From: Crocodylus rhombifer
Taxonomy: Eukaryota; Chordata; Crocodylia; Crocodylidae
Length of the DNA stretch: 64,000 bases
Reading direction: 5' to 3'
Assembly (NCBI GenBank): GCA_038503035.1
Contig: JAVSML010019020.1
Coordinates: 1 to 64,000, forward strand
Shown here: piece by piece, positions 12,660 through 25,540 of the stretch
Numbering within the stretch: the first letter of the stretch is position 1
How the letters are laid out: each line of letters opens with the position of its first letter
Made by a program: the position numbers and the translations under genes
Notes under the pieces: model-generated
What the model saw: the letters and a program-made list of their open reading frames with translations, nothing else
The model's database searches: none
Told to the model about the DNA's origin: nothing

Positions 12660-15600
12660 GTATGCTAGCCTGCCCAGTGTCTTGCCCACATAACCTAGAG
12701 CAGGCTAGAGGGAAGGAGTGCTTAAGGATCTATATAAGCCTTTCAGGGACAGTTTGTCAAGTTCTCTTTGATATCCACATGCCTTAAAGTACTCCACATC
12801 AGGGTGGTCCTGGTGATCCCCAGCACACAGGCCTGTTTAACAAGGGACCAGCTCAGATTCAGTGCTTGCTGCAGACCAGTGTCTAACATTTCTGGGTTGA
12901 GTGAAGCAGTCATACTGCCTAGTATTGATACAATTCTGTGTTATGGATAAGTAAAAAACTAACATTTTCTGTTACTGTCATCACACTGTACCTGCCCTGC
13001 CCCCCTTCCCCCCCCCCAGCATCCTAAGACATGTTATAGAGGTGCTTATTTTCCTTTCTTTTCCTCCATTTACATTTCACTTTTTCCTTTCTCTGCTTTC
13101 TGTTCCTTGCTCTTACCTTCTCATGTACCACAGCTTGAGACATACTTCTTTAGACCTACAGTATATAAGAATAAATATTTCATTTGCCACCCACAATTTC
13201 TAAATTACACACAAAACCATTTAAAAACAGCCCATAGTATTTTCCCCTAATATAGCTTTATATGGCATATTTTATTCATCTTATGAAAGTCAGGCTTATC
13301 AGACACTTTCCCAAAACACATTCAGCTCTTATATTAGTTGAGGTTGTATGGGTCCAAACTTGCACTTGGTGTTAGTCCTCACCTTCTGCCAACTCCAGAT
13401 GAATACAACTACCTCCTTCTTACCTTAATCCCCATAATGTCAGTGACTTGAATGGGGTTTAGCCATGCCCCTTACTTAGGGGCTGATAGTTTCTCCTTTT
13501 ATGATATTGCCCTGTCCTGTCTTTGTCAAACTGCATCTTAGTAAAAACCACAGCATGTCAAGTAACAAAGCACGCTCGCTTAGAATTAAGTGCAGTGATT
13601 TCAAACCTAACCCTTGTCACAGCCCTGGCAGCATATGGTTCACCTAGGCATGCCCCAAGGAGAAGAAATGACCTCTGTTCATCCCCACTTTTGCCACTCC
13701 CATGTTCTGTACTCTCAAAATGCTGAAACAACCATGGCTCCAGTAATAGTTGGAATTGTCTGTTTCTGTTGCAGAGCTACAGGGCCAGCATGTAATTTAA
13801 GAGCTAGTTTGTTTTGCAAACCCTCCATTTCTACTACGTGCTGAGGACTGCATACTCATTGGGAGGGGAGTGTGGGCCTCACTCTGCCAAGGTTTTCTCT
13901 TTTGGGATGCTATACTTCCTCTTTGCTCCTCTTGCCTGTTCCTTTCCAGTTTCTCCTTGTCTATGAAGGAACAATCTAATGAAAATTCAAAGAAAACCTT
14001 AATCCCTTGTACGGCTTTTGCTATGAGGGAGCAGTTGTTCATCAGGACCCTTAGAATGTCCAGTTCTTATTTACACTGTGACCCTTTTACACCATTCAAG
14101 GAGGATTAAACTGGATTGCAAGTGTAACCCCTTTCCTCCCTTTTGGATTGTTAACGAAGCATAAAAGAGCATGAGTGTAAATGCAAGTTAAGCTATTAAT
14201 ATTTCTCTAATGTAATTTTAATTTTTTTTACCAGTAAAACTGCATGACTGGCTAATAAAGTTAAATATTCACCCCTATATCAACTGGCCCTGTCTGTAAG
14301 GTTATTATGTAGTTGGAGTTTGGGCAATCAAGTGTTATTTGCAAAGCTACAGTCTGTCTTTGCGTACAATCACCAGCATATTTTCCCAGAACCTTTTTCA
14401 GAACGTGTGTGAATACATGGAAAAAGGGAAACCCGCATGTGTCATCATGACTAAATTCCATAAGAGGTGTATTTTAATTGTAAGATGTGTCCTTATATGG
14501 TGGGACATCAGAAACGTTCTTGGGACTTCACTTTACTGGGAGTCAGGGTCTCATGGATTCTGTGGCTTCAGATAGCTGGTAACCATGCTTAATCAAATAG
14601 TTTGGGTCATTGTGCATGAATAGCTGTCCTCTGTAGATAGAATACAAGGAGGGCAGGTGGTACAGTGGTACTAGAAAAGTGATTGAAGACAGATCCCTTT
14701 TAGGATATTTCCTGCCCTATTTGGGAGGATACCCTTAGGTACCTTACCCTTAGTAGGAAGAGCTTGCGTCACATGTTCAGAATCCATCTGTGGCAGGGCA
14801 CCTTTGGATGCCTGCCACTTTCAGGGCAGAGTCAGGCGGCTACCAGGTGCCTGATGGCGGCAGCTGTTTTGGGAACCAGGTATAAAGATGCTGCAGTTTG
14901 CTGCTGCCAGCCCAGGCAGAAACATTGCCTGGCTGAGCTGCAGCAGGAACATCTAGAAGGTAAGAGCTGGAGGCTCTTGGCCCTGGGCATGATATAAAGC
15001 TGCACCCTGCTGGGGATGGGTGGCCTGGTGGGGCTCCTGGTGGTGCAGGAGTCCCCAGGGAATGCCAGGTCAGTTATCTCCCTGGTGGAAGGCAAGTCTG
15101 GGCACCTTAACCCCAGCCCCCACAACTTGGTGGGTACAAGGGCCAGGCACAGCTGAGGACACCTGAGCTTGCAGGGGAGGAAAACCCCAGAGGCCCCTGG
15201 TGGGGGGGATAGGTGTGTGGCCCTGGGGAGAGAGGGCAGGTGTGAAGGCCCTGAGAGAGCAGGGAAGTAGGGGGCCCTGCACAGAGTAGGGTTAAATGGG
15301 AGTAGGCCTGAAGAGCTGTGCATGAGGGTGGCTGAGTAGGGCTGAACTGAGAGTAAGCCTGAAGGGCAGCACAGGGGCCAGCCCCATGAGTAGTTGATTG
15401 TGAGGATGATGAGAAGACCCCTGGGTGGGGCATAGTGTAGAGGTCCTAGAGTGTGCATAGAAGGAACCTCATGTGAAGGGAGTAGGCTAAGGTATGTTTT
15501 CAGATACCTGAGGCCATAGCTGGGCCTGAGGCCGAATAGGGTGGCTCAGCCAGGAAGCTAGGGGCGAGTCCTGACCCTGGTAAGTCCTCCACTGCAAGGA

Positions 15601-18600
15601 GGCCGAGGTGTGGTCAAAATTTACAGCAAGTGAGAGCACAATAACAGGCTGCTTCAGGGAGGGAGGGAGTCCCTGTGAAACCTGGGGCACCAGTCATGGT
15701 GTAAGGGAACATCGTGTATGTGGTGTGCCATATGCGAGGCTTGTGATGCAGTACAGGGGTGGTTGGAGCTGCATACATAGGCCCAGGAGAACAGGGCCAC
15801 CAAAGAGCAGCCTCCTGCCTAACTAAAACACCAATTATTTAAAATCAAGGCATGGCAGGAAAGAAAGGCAGGCAGCCCAGAAACAGGTGGGCAGGCCAAC
15901 TCCTAACCAGTCCCAGGAAGGCCCCCTGTTACACCATCCAAATGTTTTGGCATCTCAGGTAACAATATTGTCTTTTGGCCAAGCTAAAGTCTATACCTTA
16001 GGAAGTGCCCTGGATGTTGTCCAGCTTTTGTTAGGTCACTCTGCTAAATCTCCTCTGGGGAGTTGAATTTTCCCCATTTAGAGATCACTGCCTTTCATAT
16101 GGTCTGTAAATGTTCTCAGCAGTCTCACACAAAGAAATGGCCCCTGGGGGTGCAGACTTTTCTCCAGAACAACTCAAGTTACAGAGCTCTTCTATTCAGG
16201 CTCCTTTACAGAAAAATTTTTAGTGGGTAAAATCATCAAACAGCTTCAGACTTCTAAAATGGTCTCAGGGAACGCAAACCCTGAGCCAAGACAGGTTTGT
16301 TTATCACATGGTACTGCATTCTTAGTTATGCCTTAGCAGCATTAAGGTACCAGAGAATAGCTAGGCATGAACAGCTCAGACTTTCTTTGGCATAGGGCAG
16401 CTTCCAACTGCTGCAAAACCAGTTTTGCTTGCCTCAGTACATGGGGTATACTGGGGCAGGAAAGAGGGGAGGAGACATGGTTAGAGTAGCCTGTACCCCA
16501 GCTATATACAGCTGGCGTGAAGTTATGTAGGGATTGTAGACAACTGGCACAGATGAGAGCAGCTCCTAAGGTGTTCTAACCTGTGCCAGGGTGGCACAAA
16601 TTCATCTAGGGAATCTGGGAACATAAATTCCCCCCTAACAGCTTCCATCCTTTCTTTAAGTGTGACATAGTAGAAAGTCCCAGTCACCTTTCTTTCAGTT
16701 TTTGAACTAATTTAATCAAAAGCAGAAAAAGAAGTGCTTTTTATGGAATCCACTGTCTAGCTGATCTCCAACAGAGCTTGTCAATGTATCAACAAATTAA
16801 AATCTGGATATGGTCATCGAAGTGATTGTGAAAAAAATCACTCAATTGATCTGCTCACTTCCCTGAACCTAAAACCGAATACTTAAAATGGAGGAAACCT
16901 TAAAGCAGTGCATTTAGCATCTCATGGGTATAGGTCTGTAAGAAATATTTTCCTCTGCCAGCACTGCATAGCTAGCACTCCTTAGGAGTTGTGGGGATTC
17001 TTTTCTGTGGTGTGTCTAGCCTTAGCTAAAAACACTATAGATAAGTCAGTACACTTGCATATTTACTTAAATAAAGCAACAAACTTTTTTTTCACTCAAT
17101 ACTTTACTTGATGTACTCCACTCTTTAAAATGTTTATGATTTAAAACACCATGAAGGAACAAACTGAAGTCCATTCTGCCTCCTCCATCATCAACAAAAT
17201 TGCAAATTAAGTTCTGGTGTATCATTACTAGTTAAGGCAAATAGTGCTGCAACGTTCAAATTTAAATCACAGTATCAAGAGCAGCCATGAAGTTTAGCTC
17301 TAGAGCTGGATATGAACTTCCTGTCAAGGAATTTTTGAATCAGGAAATTCAGGAACTAGGCCTTCCCCAGCAGAGTTTGAATTTACATAATCTATTTCCT
17401 TGCATGCTTTTCAAGCCACTAGGTCATAGGTTAGGCATTATGCAGTTCATTCTCCACTTGAATGGAGGCCTCTAAGCTGAGGGGATATGTGGGGCCAGGA
17501 GGAAGAGGGAGCTTTGTCATAGAATACTTGTCATGACCAGAAATTATGAGTTAGACTGAAGTGTGTGGGTGTGCATGCAGCAAAATCTGCTGAAAATCAT
17601 CTGGACTTCCCCATCCATTCTCTTTCCCTCACCATCCCTAACCAAATACCTGGGCGGAGGGGAGGGGGAGTTTCTCCAAAACAGAAGGAAGAGTATTTTG
17701 TTATAAGCAGAGCTGTTCTTGCAGCCTAAATCAGGTACCACCTCATGGACCTGTTGCTGCTTTTCTGGGAACAGTCATGTGCTGTTGAAAGCCCCCTGAG
17801 CCAAATAATTCCTTATGTGACCACAGAGAATGTATAAATCCAAATTTAAAAGAGCCAGGCCGACAGACGTAGTAAACTCATGAACTCATTCACTGGAAAG
17901 CTGTCAAGATCCACAGGCACTGAAAAGACAACATGGTATAACAGACTGGTCAGTCTTACCACTGAATAAATCAGCAGGCTTCAGTGCTAATCTCTGCAGT
18001 CATCCATGGACTCACACAGAACATAGAGACACAGATAACTTTGGACTTCTTTGGGATTGCACTTGTTTGGTTAAAAAAAGGGGCAGCGTGTTTCACTATT
18101 GAAAAAATGGGTGTATATAACTTGTTAGATCAACAATAAAAATGGGGGAAAAAATCATATCTGAACCATGTTCATTAATGTGTTTTTCATTTAGAGCTAT
18201 AAACTCATATACTATACCCCTACTAGTGAAACTCGGAGGAGAAAAAGATTTCCTATGATAAAATTTGCAATATAGCAGGACAACAGTTGCTGTCCATTGT
18301 AGAATAGTAAATCTCTCATCTAAATCAGCTTCCTCCTTGTTTAATCCTTCTTTGCTTAATTCTCCCTTACAATCTCTCCTCACTCACGGTCCTTTGATTA
18401 TTGTCCCAGGTTTTTGTCTGTCTTGTGTCTCGCTCATCTCTGTGAGCACCAGCTTACAAGAGCAGCCTCACTTAAGTTCCTGGGACCTCTGTCCATGTGC
18501 TCCAGGACAAAAGGCAACAGCCAATTTGCTGCTTTTCCACTGCATTTAACCAAAGAACACTGAAGAAGGCAGGTTGATGTAAATGACACATTCCCATTTG

Positions 18601-19034
18601 GAGATGAAGTTTCATGCTTTATCTGTCTTTTGATCTAGTCAAAATGTATTGGCTGAAAAATGTTTTTTCAAACATGGAATTCTGGTGGAAGATTTTTGTT
18701 CTTCTGAATTGTTTGTTTTTTTAAATAGAATCAGAGAATAATATCATGAACCTATTTGTGTTTTCTTTTGGTGCATCATTTTTCCTTCCCTCCATTCTCT
18801 CCCTTTTTTAGAACAAATGGGAAGAAGGAAAAGTTGAATGGAGGGAAAAAGGAAACAAACAAAATTGAATAAGCAGAAAAAATTAAACGTGAAATCTTCA
18901 TTAGTATTGTGCTACAGTTAAATGTATTGGAAAATATTAGAAGATCGAATGTTGTTATTAAGTGTATTAGAAAACAAATTCTCCTAAGAAAGTGTACATG
19001 TTGGCAGTGGCAGCAATCCCTCAATTTGAGGATG
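12660..19034. other. Upstream intergenic DNA, middle part; no gene seen
   Basis: Outside the solo LTR, 12660-14783 and 15939-19034 show no convincing exon. The same holds for 10361-10783 and 11108-11531. Unrecognised old repeats are likely. Confidence 0.55.
14789..15933. mobile_element. Solo LTR, 1145 bp, 5-bp TSD
   Basis: The segment begins TGTGGCAGGG and ends CCCCCTGTTACA, giving TG...CA termini with short inverted ends. It is flanked by CCATC at 14784-14788 and 15934-15938. It is GC-rich, has TATAAAG at about 14880, and has no primer-binding or internal retroviral coding region next to it, so it reads as a solo LTR of an LTR retrotransposon or endogenous retrovirus. The open frames inside it are not conserved proteins that I recognise. 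Confidence 0.7.
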
Positions 19035-19899
19035 ATCTCTACCACTGCTCATCGCTGAGTCTTGAGGTGACTTAAGAGTCCAGTCCATGAGCCGCAGACC
19101 TGTCTGCAGAAGTTGCAGGTTTTTCTGCAGGGGAGAGTAAACCATAGGCCAGGATTTCTCCCTTTTTCCTTCCTATGCTCTCTCTTCTTTGCTTCAAGGG
19201 TGAGACGCTTTACCTAGAAATGGGCACCTGCTCAGCTGAGGTTGCGGCACCATTGGTACTGGTGAGCAGCCAGCTTCTCCCCAGCTCTTGATGTTGGCAT
19301 CTGTTTTCTTGAGATATGCCTTCAATGTATCCTTGCAATGTATCCTCTGGCCACTGTGAGATCTCAGATCATTACTAAGCTGGGAGTAGAGCACCTGTTT
19401 TGGGAGTTGAGAGTCGGCATCTGTATACACTATCCAGACCAGTAGGGTTGGGGCTTGAGGATCATTGACTCAATGCTGATAACATTGGCTTCAACAAGGA
19501 TGCTGGCATTTGTGTGGCAACCTTCCCATTTGATGTAGGGAATTTTCTAAAGGTATTGTTGATACCTCTCCAGGCTGTTGAGATGATGATAGTAGGTCAC
19601 CCACATTTCACATTCATAGAGGAGAAGGGGGGAAGATGACTGCATTGTAGACCTAGATCTGGATGTCTTTCCAGATATCACACTGACTAAAGAAATGCTG
19701 AAGCAATTTCCCAAAGGAGGCACTTGCACACCAGATCCTGTGCTGGATCTTGTCATCAATGTACACTCTCTGAGAGATGGGAGGGAAGTGGTCTACTAAG
19801 TCCAGGCTCTTTCCCTCAATGGTAATAGGGGGTCATTTCATGGCTCGGGGCAGGCTGATAGACCACTTCAGTCTTCTTAACATTGAGAAAGAGGCTCAA
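19035..19899 (-). pseudogene. Decayed LINE ORF2, 3' part
   Basis: Read on the minus strand the segment shows, in order, VKKTEVVYQPAP, then LLYECEMWVTYYHHLNSLER, IKWEGCHTNASILVEAN, and a terminal Cys-rich finger (CNFCRQVC...GLLSHLKTQR). This order is that of a widespread vertebrate non-LTR retrotransposon C-terminus (jockey/RTE-like). Several stops and frame changes break it. The reverse transcriptase core continues at 20853-21270 beyond a foreign insert. Confidence 0.75.
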
Positions 19900-20852
19900 A
19901 GATTGGTAGGTGTGTAACTTACTTGAGTTGGTGGAGAGGCGGCAGGACGCCACGCCACGCCAGCAGCTGATCATGGCAAGAGTGAAACCACAGCAGCTGG
20001 AGCTGCTGCAGGTGAAGATCAAAGGGAAAACCTACGGTGCAGCCAGGAGGCACTGGGAATGCCTCCCACATTTGCCTGGGCGCGCTTTATAAAAGCGTAC
20101 CAGGGTGATTGTCTGGGTGGATGCCTGGCACCAAGATAAAAGGCCCAGCAGGAAAGAAGCCAGGGGAATTGGAAGCAGTGTCTCCAACCGGCTCAGAGGA
20201 GCCAGGATGCCAAGACTCTCCTGACGAGGGGACGTGGTAGCTCCCATGCAAGGGCAGCACAACGGGGACACCGGGCCAACAAGGGCCCAAGGAGTTGCTC
20301 ACGGGGCTGGCGTGGACTGAGGACGGTGGCAGCAGTGACTGGGACACCAGCAGGAACAATGGAGATGGAACTCTGATGCAGACGGCAGATGGCAGGTACT
20401 GGACCCAGGGAGGAAATGACGCAGCAAGGGGGGTTGAAGCCCGGGCGAGTCAGACACCGCATAAGCCGGAAGCAAAGGGGAGCCGCGGGAGACGTGCAGT
20501 ACAAATACCATCTTTGGCCAATGACTGCAGCCCCTAAGGAACTGAGCACCAGGGAGGGCCACAACATTGACCCTGACAGACAACACCATGGTTGGCATTA
20601 AGGGGGGTATAGGGGAGGTGAAACCCCGAGAAGAAATACCATGAGGACGACCGAGGGAAAGTAACAGAGGAGGCAGGACCAGACATTGTCCTCCTGATAG
20701 GAAACTATTTACCATCAAAAACGTGTCTGGTAAGACCTCTAGGGGAACTGACCCAAGGTCACTCCCAATAGCCTGGCTGTGCAGCCCAAGAAGCCATGGC
20801 GAAGTTCGAGAAGAACTCAAATGCACAACGATCAGGGTATAGGCACGGAAAT
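19900..20852. mobile_element. GC-rich insert inside LINE, class unknown
   Basis: Both edges are set only by where the LINE similarity stops and resumes, within a few bases. The insert is clearly richer in G+C than the LINE. On the plus strand it opens MARVKPQQLELLQVKIKGK (from 19973) before a stop, and near its right end reads GPDIVLLIGNYLPSKT in another frame, which loosely resembles LTR-retrotransposon gag and protease regions. I do not recognise the family, and I see no clear target duplication. Confidence 0.4.
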
Positions 20853-21270
20853 TTACAGTAGGCTTCTCCAAAAAGATCCAGCATGGTTTCGAGGTTTTCC
20901 TTAGTGTGCATAAGAGTAGCACGCTTGTTGGTATATTGAAGGTCAAGGGTGATTGTTTTGAGTACTTTGGTCTTTGACCAAAAATGTCCCAGATTGAGTA
21001 ACTCTCCATCCATTTGGTATTCTGTGTCAATTCCAGAAGGAGTTTATGAGCGTCTTTAATGAGGACCAAGATGACTGTCCAAAAAAAGGGGAGAACAGAG
21101 CTGGGGCAATGATACATCCTTGCTTCATCCCAGTTCAGATGACAAACATTCTCCGAAGTGCTACACAGAACTGATCCACCTCAAGCACAAAACTCATACA
21201 TAAAATATGAAGGTTTTGCCATCTGATACCAGCACCTCTTGGTACATCATATCAGACAGGGATTTGCTTC
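20853..21270 (-). pseudogene. Decayed LINE ORF2, reverse transcriptase part
   Basis: The minus strand reads GMKQGCIIAPALFSPFF, the reverse transcriptase block before the catalytic motif. Then comes DGELLNLGHFWSKTKVLKT, and a degenerate equivalent of the YADD catalytic box in which the two Asp are lost (QYTNKRATLMHT). Frame shifts separate the pieces. It joins the part at 19035-19899 once the insert 19900-20852 is removed. Confidence 0.75.
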
Positions 21271-21278
21271 TTGATGTC

Positions 21279-21740
21279 ATTTGGGATTATTGTCTTCTCA
21301 TAGCCAATCATTTCTGTCTGTGTAATAAGTCTGCAAGCATATTGTTGTTTTTATGTTGAGTTTTCTGCTACTTTACTGTCTCTGCTCTTGCTTGTACTAT
21401 TTTCTGCATTTTGCTGACATGAGAGGAAAAAATTAACTTTTCTTAAACTCTGTTGCCCGAACCTTTTAGCTGAGTCTGCAAACAAGTACTACAGCACGTA
21501 AATGAACTCCAAAGTAAATGTGCGTGTAAAATCCAAAATTGGTTTAGACTATTTTATCAAATCAGAAAATATTGACCAGTTCTGAGGAAGGGAGGTAACT
21601 TTTGAGCAAACTAAAATTTATTTTTCAATCTGGGTTCCACATATATTTGCACGTAGTGTTGCATTATAGACCAATTTGAACATACGCAAGGAACAATAGG
21701 CTTTACTTATCTATATGTATGCCAGTTCTATGAACTACTT
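21279..21740. repeat. Direct repeat copy 1
   Basis: Starts CATTTGGGATTATTG and shares long blocks in the same order with 23585-23985, such as GTTTTTATGTTGAGTTTTCTGCTA and CCACATATATTTGCA. The first block exceeds the second copy only by small indels. It may be an unclassified dispersed repeat or an old local duplication. It abuts the LINE relic on its left. Confidence 0.8.
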
Positions 21741-21943
21741 AAATTAATGAAAGCTTCATTTATTTTTTAAAATTGGTGGCCATGTCTCAATGTCTTTAAA
21801 GCACTCCATATATTAAACAAGGCCAAGTAACAAACTGGGGCAGTATAATATAATAAAAGCTCTGTTACCCAGTATCCCACCACTCATGCATCCTTGCCTG
21901 TTCGGGCTGCCACTTCACCCGCTGTATGCAGGGCGTTGCCACC

Positions 21944-22016
21944 CCTCCTGTGGCATCACTGATCCTCCCGCAGCATCACCCACCCTCCCACAGCATCTTC
22001 GACCCTCCCGCCGGCC
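21944..22016. repeat. 20-bp tandem repeat, about 3.5 copies
   Basis: Units begin at 21944, 21964, 21984 and 22004 with the pattern CCTCCCRCAGCATCACYVAY. It lies in a GC-rich stretch (21860-22200) that stands out from the AT-rich surroundings. Confidence 0.8.
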
Positions 22017-22165
22017 CCGTGGACCCCATGGGGCAGGAGGCGGGCCCCGCGCAGCCTGTTATGCCCCCAACCTGTGCGGGCTTAGCAGAGCAGGCTGTTT
22101 TGCCCTGAGCTGTGGGGGCTTGGAGAAACTGGAAGTGCCATGGTGGGCACTTCCGGTTTCACTTT

Positions 22166-22197
22166 ACCTTACAAGCTGGCATGCTGGCTTGTAAGGT
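22166..22197. repeat. Perfect 11-bp inverted repeat
   Basis: ACCTTACAAGC at 22166-22176 and GCTTGTAAGGT at 22187-22197 flank the 10-base loop TGGCATGCTG. It lies at the right edge of the GC-rich stretch 21860-22200 and may be part of an unrecognised element. Confidence 0.8.
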
Positions 22198-23584
22198 GCC
22201 AGGTACTGTACTGTGACATTGTCAATCACACATTTTTTTAAATGTTTAGAATAATATCTACATATTTTTTTAAATCAACCAAAGCCTCATTCTTTTCTAC
22301 AAATTGGTGGAAATGAATGACTCTTAAATTTCTCACAGAGATTTTCTTCCATCTTTAGAGTAACTCTTGTATCTGATTCTCATAGCTGACTATCCCAAGT
22401 TATATTTTGCACTCAGCACCAGAGCCTTTGACAACAATATATTAGTATTAGTTATTCATAGAACGAACTCTCGAAAAGATGACATTTCAATAGAAGAATA
22501 CCAAACAGGTAACGTAGCAGTGTCCTTAGTGAGATTCAATTTACAAACAGTTCCATATTAAATATTTTACTGTGTGTCTAAGGCACCAACCTGCATTGTT
22601 CCTGTTATAATTTACAGATATAGTTACATTGTGCTAATGCTTAGGGAGCCCAGTCATGAACCAGGACTGCTTTATGTTAGGTGCTGTTGTGCTAGGTGCT
22701 TCTGAGATGTGTAGACCACTGGAGTTCCCCAGACACACCACTCATGCTTTATGGAGTTCAACAAATAATAAAGCATGTGCTGCTCCTGCTGCCCTGTACC
22801 ATAGCTCAAAGCAACGTCCTAGAGATGATGTGGGCCATCTTTAGTATTTGTGGAGAACAGCTCCTGTACTCCCTGCGAGGAGGGCAGGCAACTGACAAGG
22901 AATGCAGCTAAATAGGGGAATACTGTCTAATGCACAATACTGTTGCCCAGTACTGCAGGCTTGTATATACACATCGCATGCTAAATCTTTGCTGCATCTG
23001 CATTTCAGATACAGCCCTGACCCTTGGGATCACCTTACCTTTATGTAACTCCTTTGATTTTTGCACAAGAAAGGAAAAGGGGAGAGTGAATGCCTAAGGC
23101 TGTACCTACTGACAAGAGCAGCAAAGTGACATTTCTGATGTTCAGACAGCAGCACCCTGATCCCATTGGAAGTCATTGAGGAACAAGGGGCTTCAGACCC
23201 ACCTCCGCCAACCACTTATCTCCCTTTGTTCACTTGCCTTCAGTTGAGAAGTACTACTTCCACTCAATTAAAACTCCTTTTCACATTGACTTGCTTACTT
23301 ATTCTGCTCCTGGCCTCTTGCACCAGATTAATCCCTATTTCATTTGTGCTGAAAGTTTTTTTGCAAATGGGTTGTTCATTACTACAGATATGTGGTATGA
23401 TCCTGCAATAGATTCCTTGGGTAAAATTCCTGCTGAAGTCAATGGATCTTTACCTGAGAAAAGAAAGCAGGGTCAGAGCAACATAATTTGAAGATTTGTA
23501 TGTTGCACTGAGGTGTCCATTGGTGATAAAGCCCTAGCATTTTATCAAAATCCATCCTGGTGGTGAAGAAGAAGAATTGCATTC

Positions 23585-23985
23585 ATTTGGGATTATGCTT
23601 CTCTCATAGCCAGTCATTTCTGTTTGTTTAATAAGTCTATTTGAAAAGCAAGCATATTATAGTTGTTTTTATGTTGAGTTTTCTGCTAGACTGCATTTTG
23701 CTGACATGAATGGAAATAAAATTTAACTCTTCTTAAACTCTGTTGGCCAAACCTTCCAGAGCTGAGTCTGCAAACAAATACAACAGTGCTTAAATTGGTT
23801 CAGACTGTCTCATCAAATCTGAAAATACTGACCAATTCTCAGGAAAGGAGGTAACCTTTGAGCAAACACATATTTGGATTCCACATATATTTGCATATAG
23901 TGCTGCATTATAGATAGACCAATTTGATCAAACATACACAAGGGAAAATAGTGTATATCTTTATCTATTGTCAAGTTCTAATGAG
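23585..23985. repeat. Direct repeat copy 2
   Basis: Same order of motifs as 21279-21740 (CATTTGGGATTATGC, TTTTATGTTGAGTTTTCTGC, ACTCTGTTGGCCAAACC, CCACATATATTTGCATA), with an extra ~15 bases near 23640 and a missing ~30 bases in the middle. The copies are about 2.3 kb apart in the same orientation. Confidence 0.8.
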
Positions 23986-24989
23986 AGTGCTTTATCAGAG
24001 GATGGGTTATTACAACACACTCTAAAAATGATCAGACATTAGATTAGTCTTGTTTCCTTTGGCAGTTTGTTCCACAGTCATGCATTGCAGGGTTTGTAAG
24101 TTGTATTGTCTTAGAGGATCTCAGCTATCTGGGAGACAGTTCATAAAAGAGCAGTCCCAAGGTACCAGAAATTTTGAAAATTCCCCCAGAAGTCCTTCTT
24201 AGAATCAAGGACATTGGAGCAGTCCAAAACTGGAAAGTCCTCTGTGGACCTTGTAATATGGATCTACTTTACCCAGTCACAGCTTAGCTGCTACACTGAT
24301 GTGAGCATAACAGGAAACCTTAAGTTGCCTCCATGGTCAATATCCTTGGGTTAGTCTAACATATAAGGGGCTAGCTCATAATTTCTGTGTGTCACAACTA
24401 ATAATGGTAGTGTTTTTGTTCCCATGATACCTTGTCTCTGAAGTTCTCAGTATGCTTCACAAGCATTAGTTTAGCCCCCAAACAAGCACATGAAGAAACG
24501 GAAACACTGTATTACAGTCCTTCCTATTTATGTTCATATTCTATATCCCACAACATGTATGTCGACATAAACGGTTGAACCAAAATGAAGAAAGGAAGCA
24601 CTGGAAGCAAGATAATCACATGAGCAATAGCTGCTTCACTGAAAGCTTACTAACCAGTATGCATATTTTAACAAAACAGTTTCAATTATATTTTTGGATG
24701 TTCACACTTGTGTACACTTTCTTTTGAGCATTTATTTTCTAATGCATATAATATCTACTATTTTCATATTCTAACATTTTCCAATACATTTAATAGTAGC
24801 TCAATACTATACTAATGTAATAAAAAAGGCAGCAAAGAAACTGTCACCAATTTGCGAACAATACTATTTCTTGTTCAAGTTATTTCAGGATTGTCTGTTT
24901 TGTATAGGAAATATATATTTTTCCTAATAGGTGACATTAACCTGTCCAAATGCTTATCTGCTTCCCTCATAATACGACATAGCTGATAC

Positions 24990-25540
24990 TGGACAAAAAA
25001 AGACATGTAATTTTTCACACATGCTGACTAGATGAGATATAGGCTTCACAACATAATCCACCTTCTTGCCATTGCTCTGTTGTTTTTCATCTTGTTGGCA
25101 CTCATCCTGATACATTTGCACTGAAGCAACAATATCCTCATGTGACGGGGCTGCTCTGCATTGTTCATCACTGTATTAGCAAAATCAACAAACTCATCCT
25201 TTTCCATACTCAGAACTTCAGATGGGACTGCATCATTTTCATAATGTTGAATATGATCAGGTGAGAACTCAAAAATCTTTAAATTAATTCCTAAAAAATA
25301 TGCCTAAAACAATTTTGAATGGTTCCTTTTTTCACCAGCAACCAATTTTTCTCAGCTTGTTCAAAGTCCCAAGCTCTGTGAATGCCTCACTTCAATGGCT
25401 GCCAACATTTTATGGATGAGAAGTTTCCTGTAATGGTATTTGACATTCTGTGTTATCCCTTGATCCATCAGCTGATTTAAGGCTATAGTATTTGGTGAGA
25501 AAAAGAACCCTTTAATAGCCCAGAAAGTGTTAATTTTAGA
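24990..25540 (-). pseudogene. Tigger/pogo-like DDE transposase relic
   Basis: On the minus strand the segment reads FFFSPNTIALNQLMDQG, then ITQNVKYHYRKLL, which matches the region around the last catalytic Asp in pogo/Tigger (CENPB-like) transposases (PNTT...QPMDQG). Downstream pieces in other frames include DAVPSEVLSMEKDEFVDF. It is broken by stops and by the Penelope relic on its right, so it is not functional. Confidence 0.65.

Noticed and set aside
14832..15458. 208-codon minus-strand open frame
   Set aside because: It lies inside a GC-rich solo LTR and is Pro/Ser/Leu-rich with no recognisable domain.
20299..21117. 272-codon minus-strand open frame
   Set aside because: It runs from the LINE relic into the foreign insert. 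Only the part above 20853 has LINE similarity, so it is a chance fusion.
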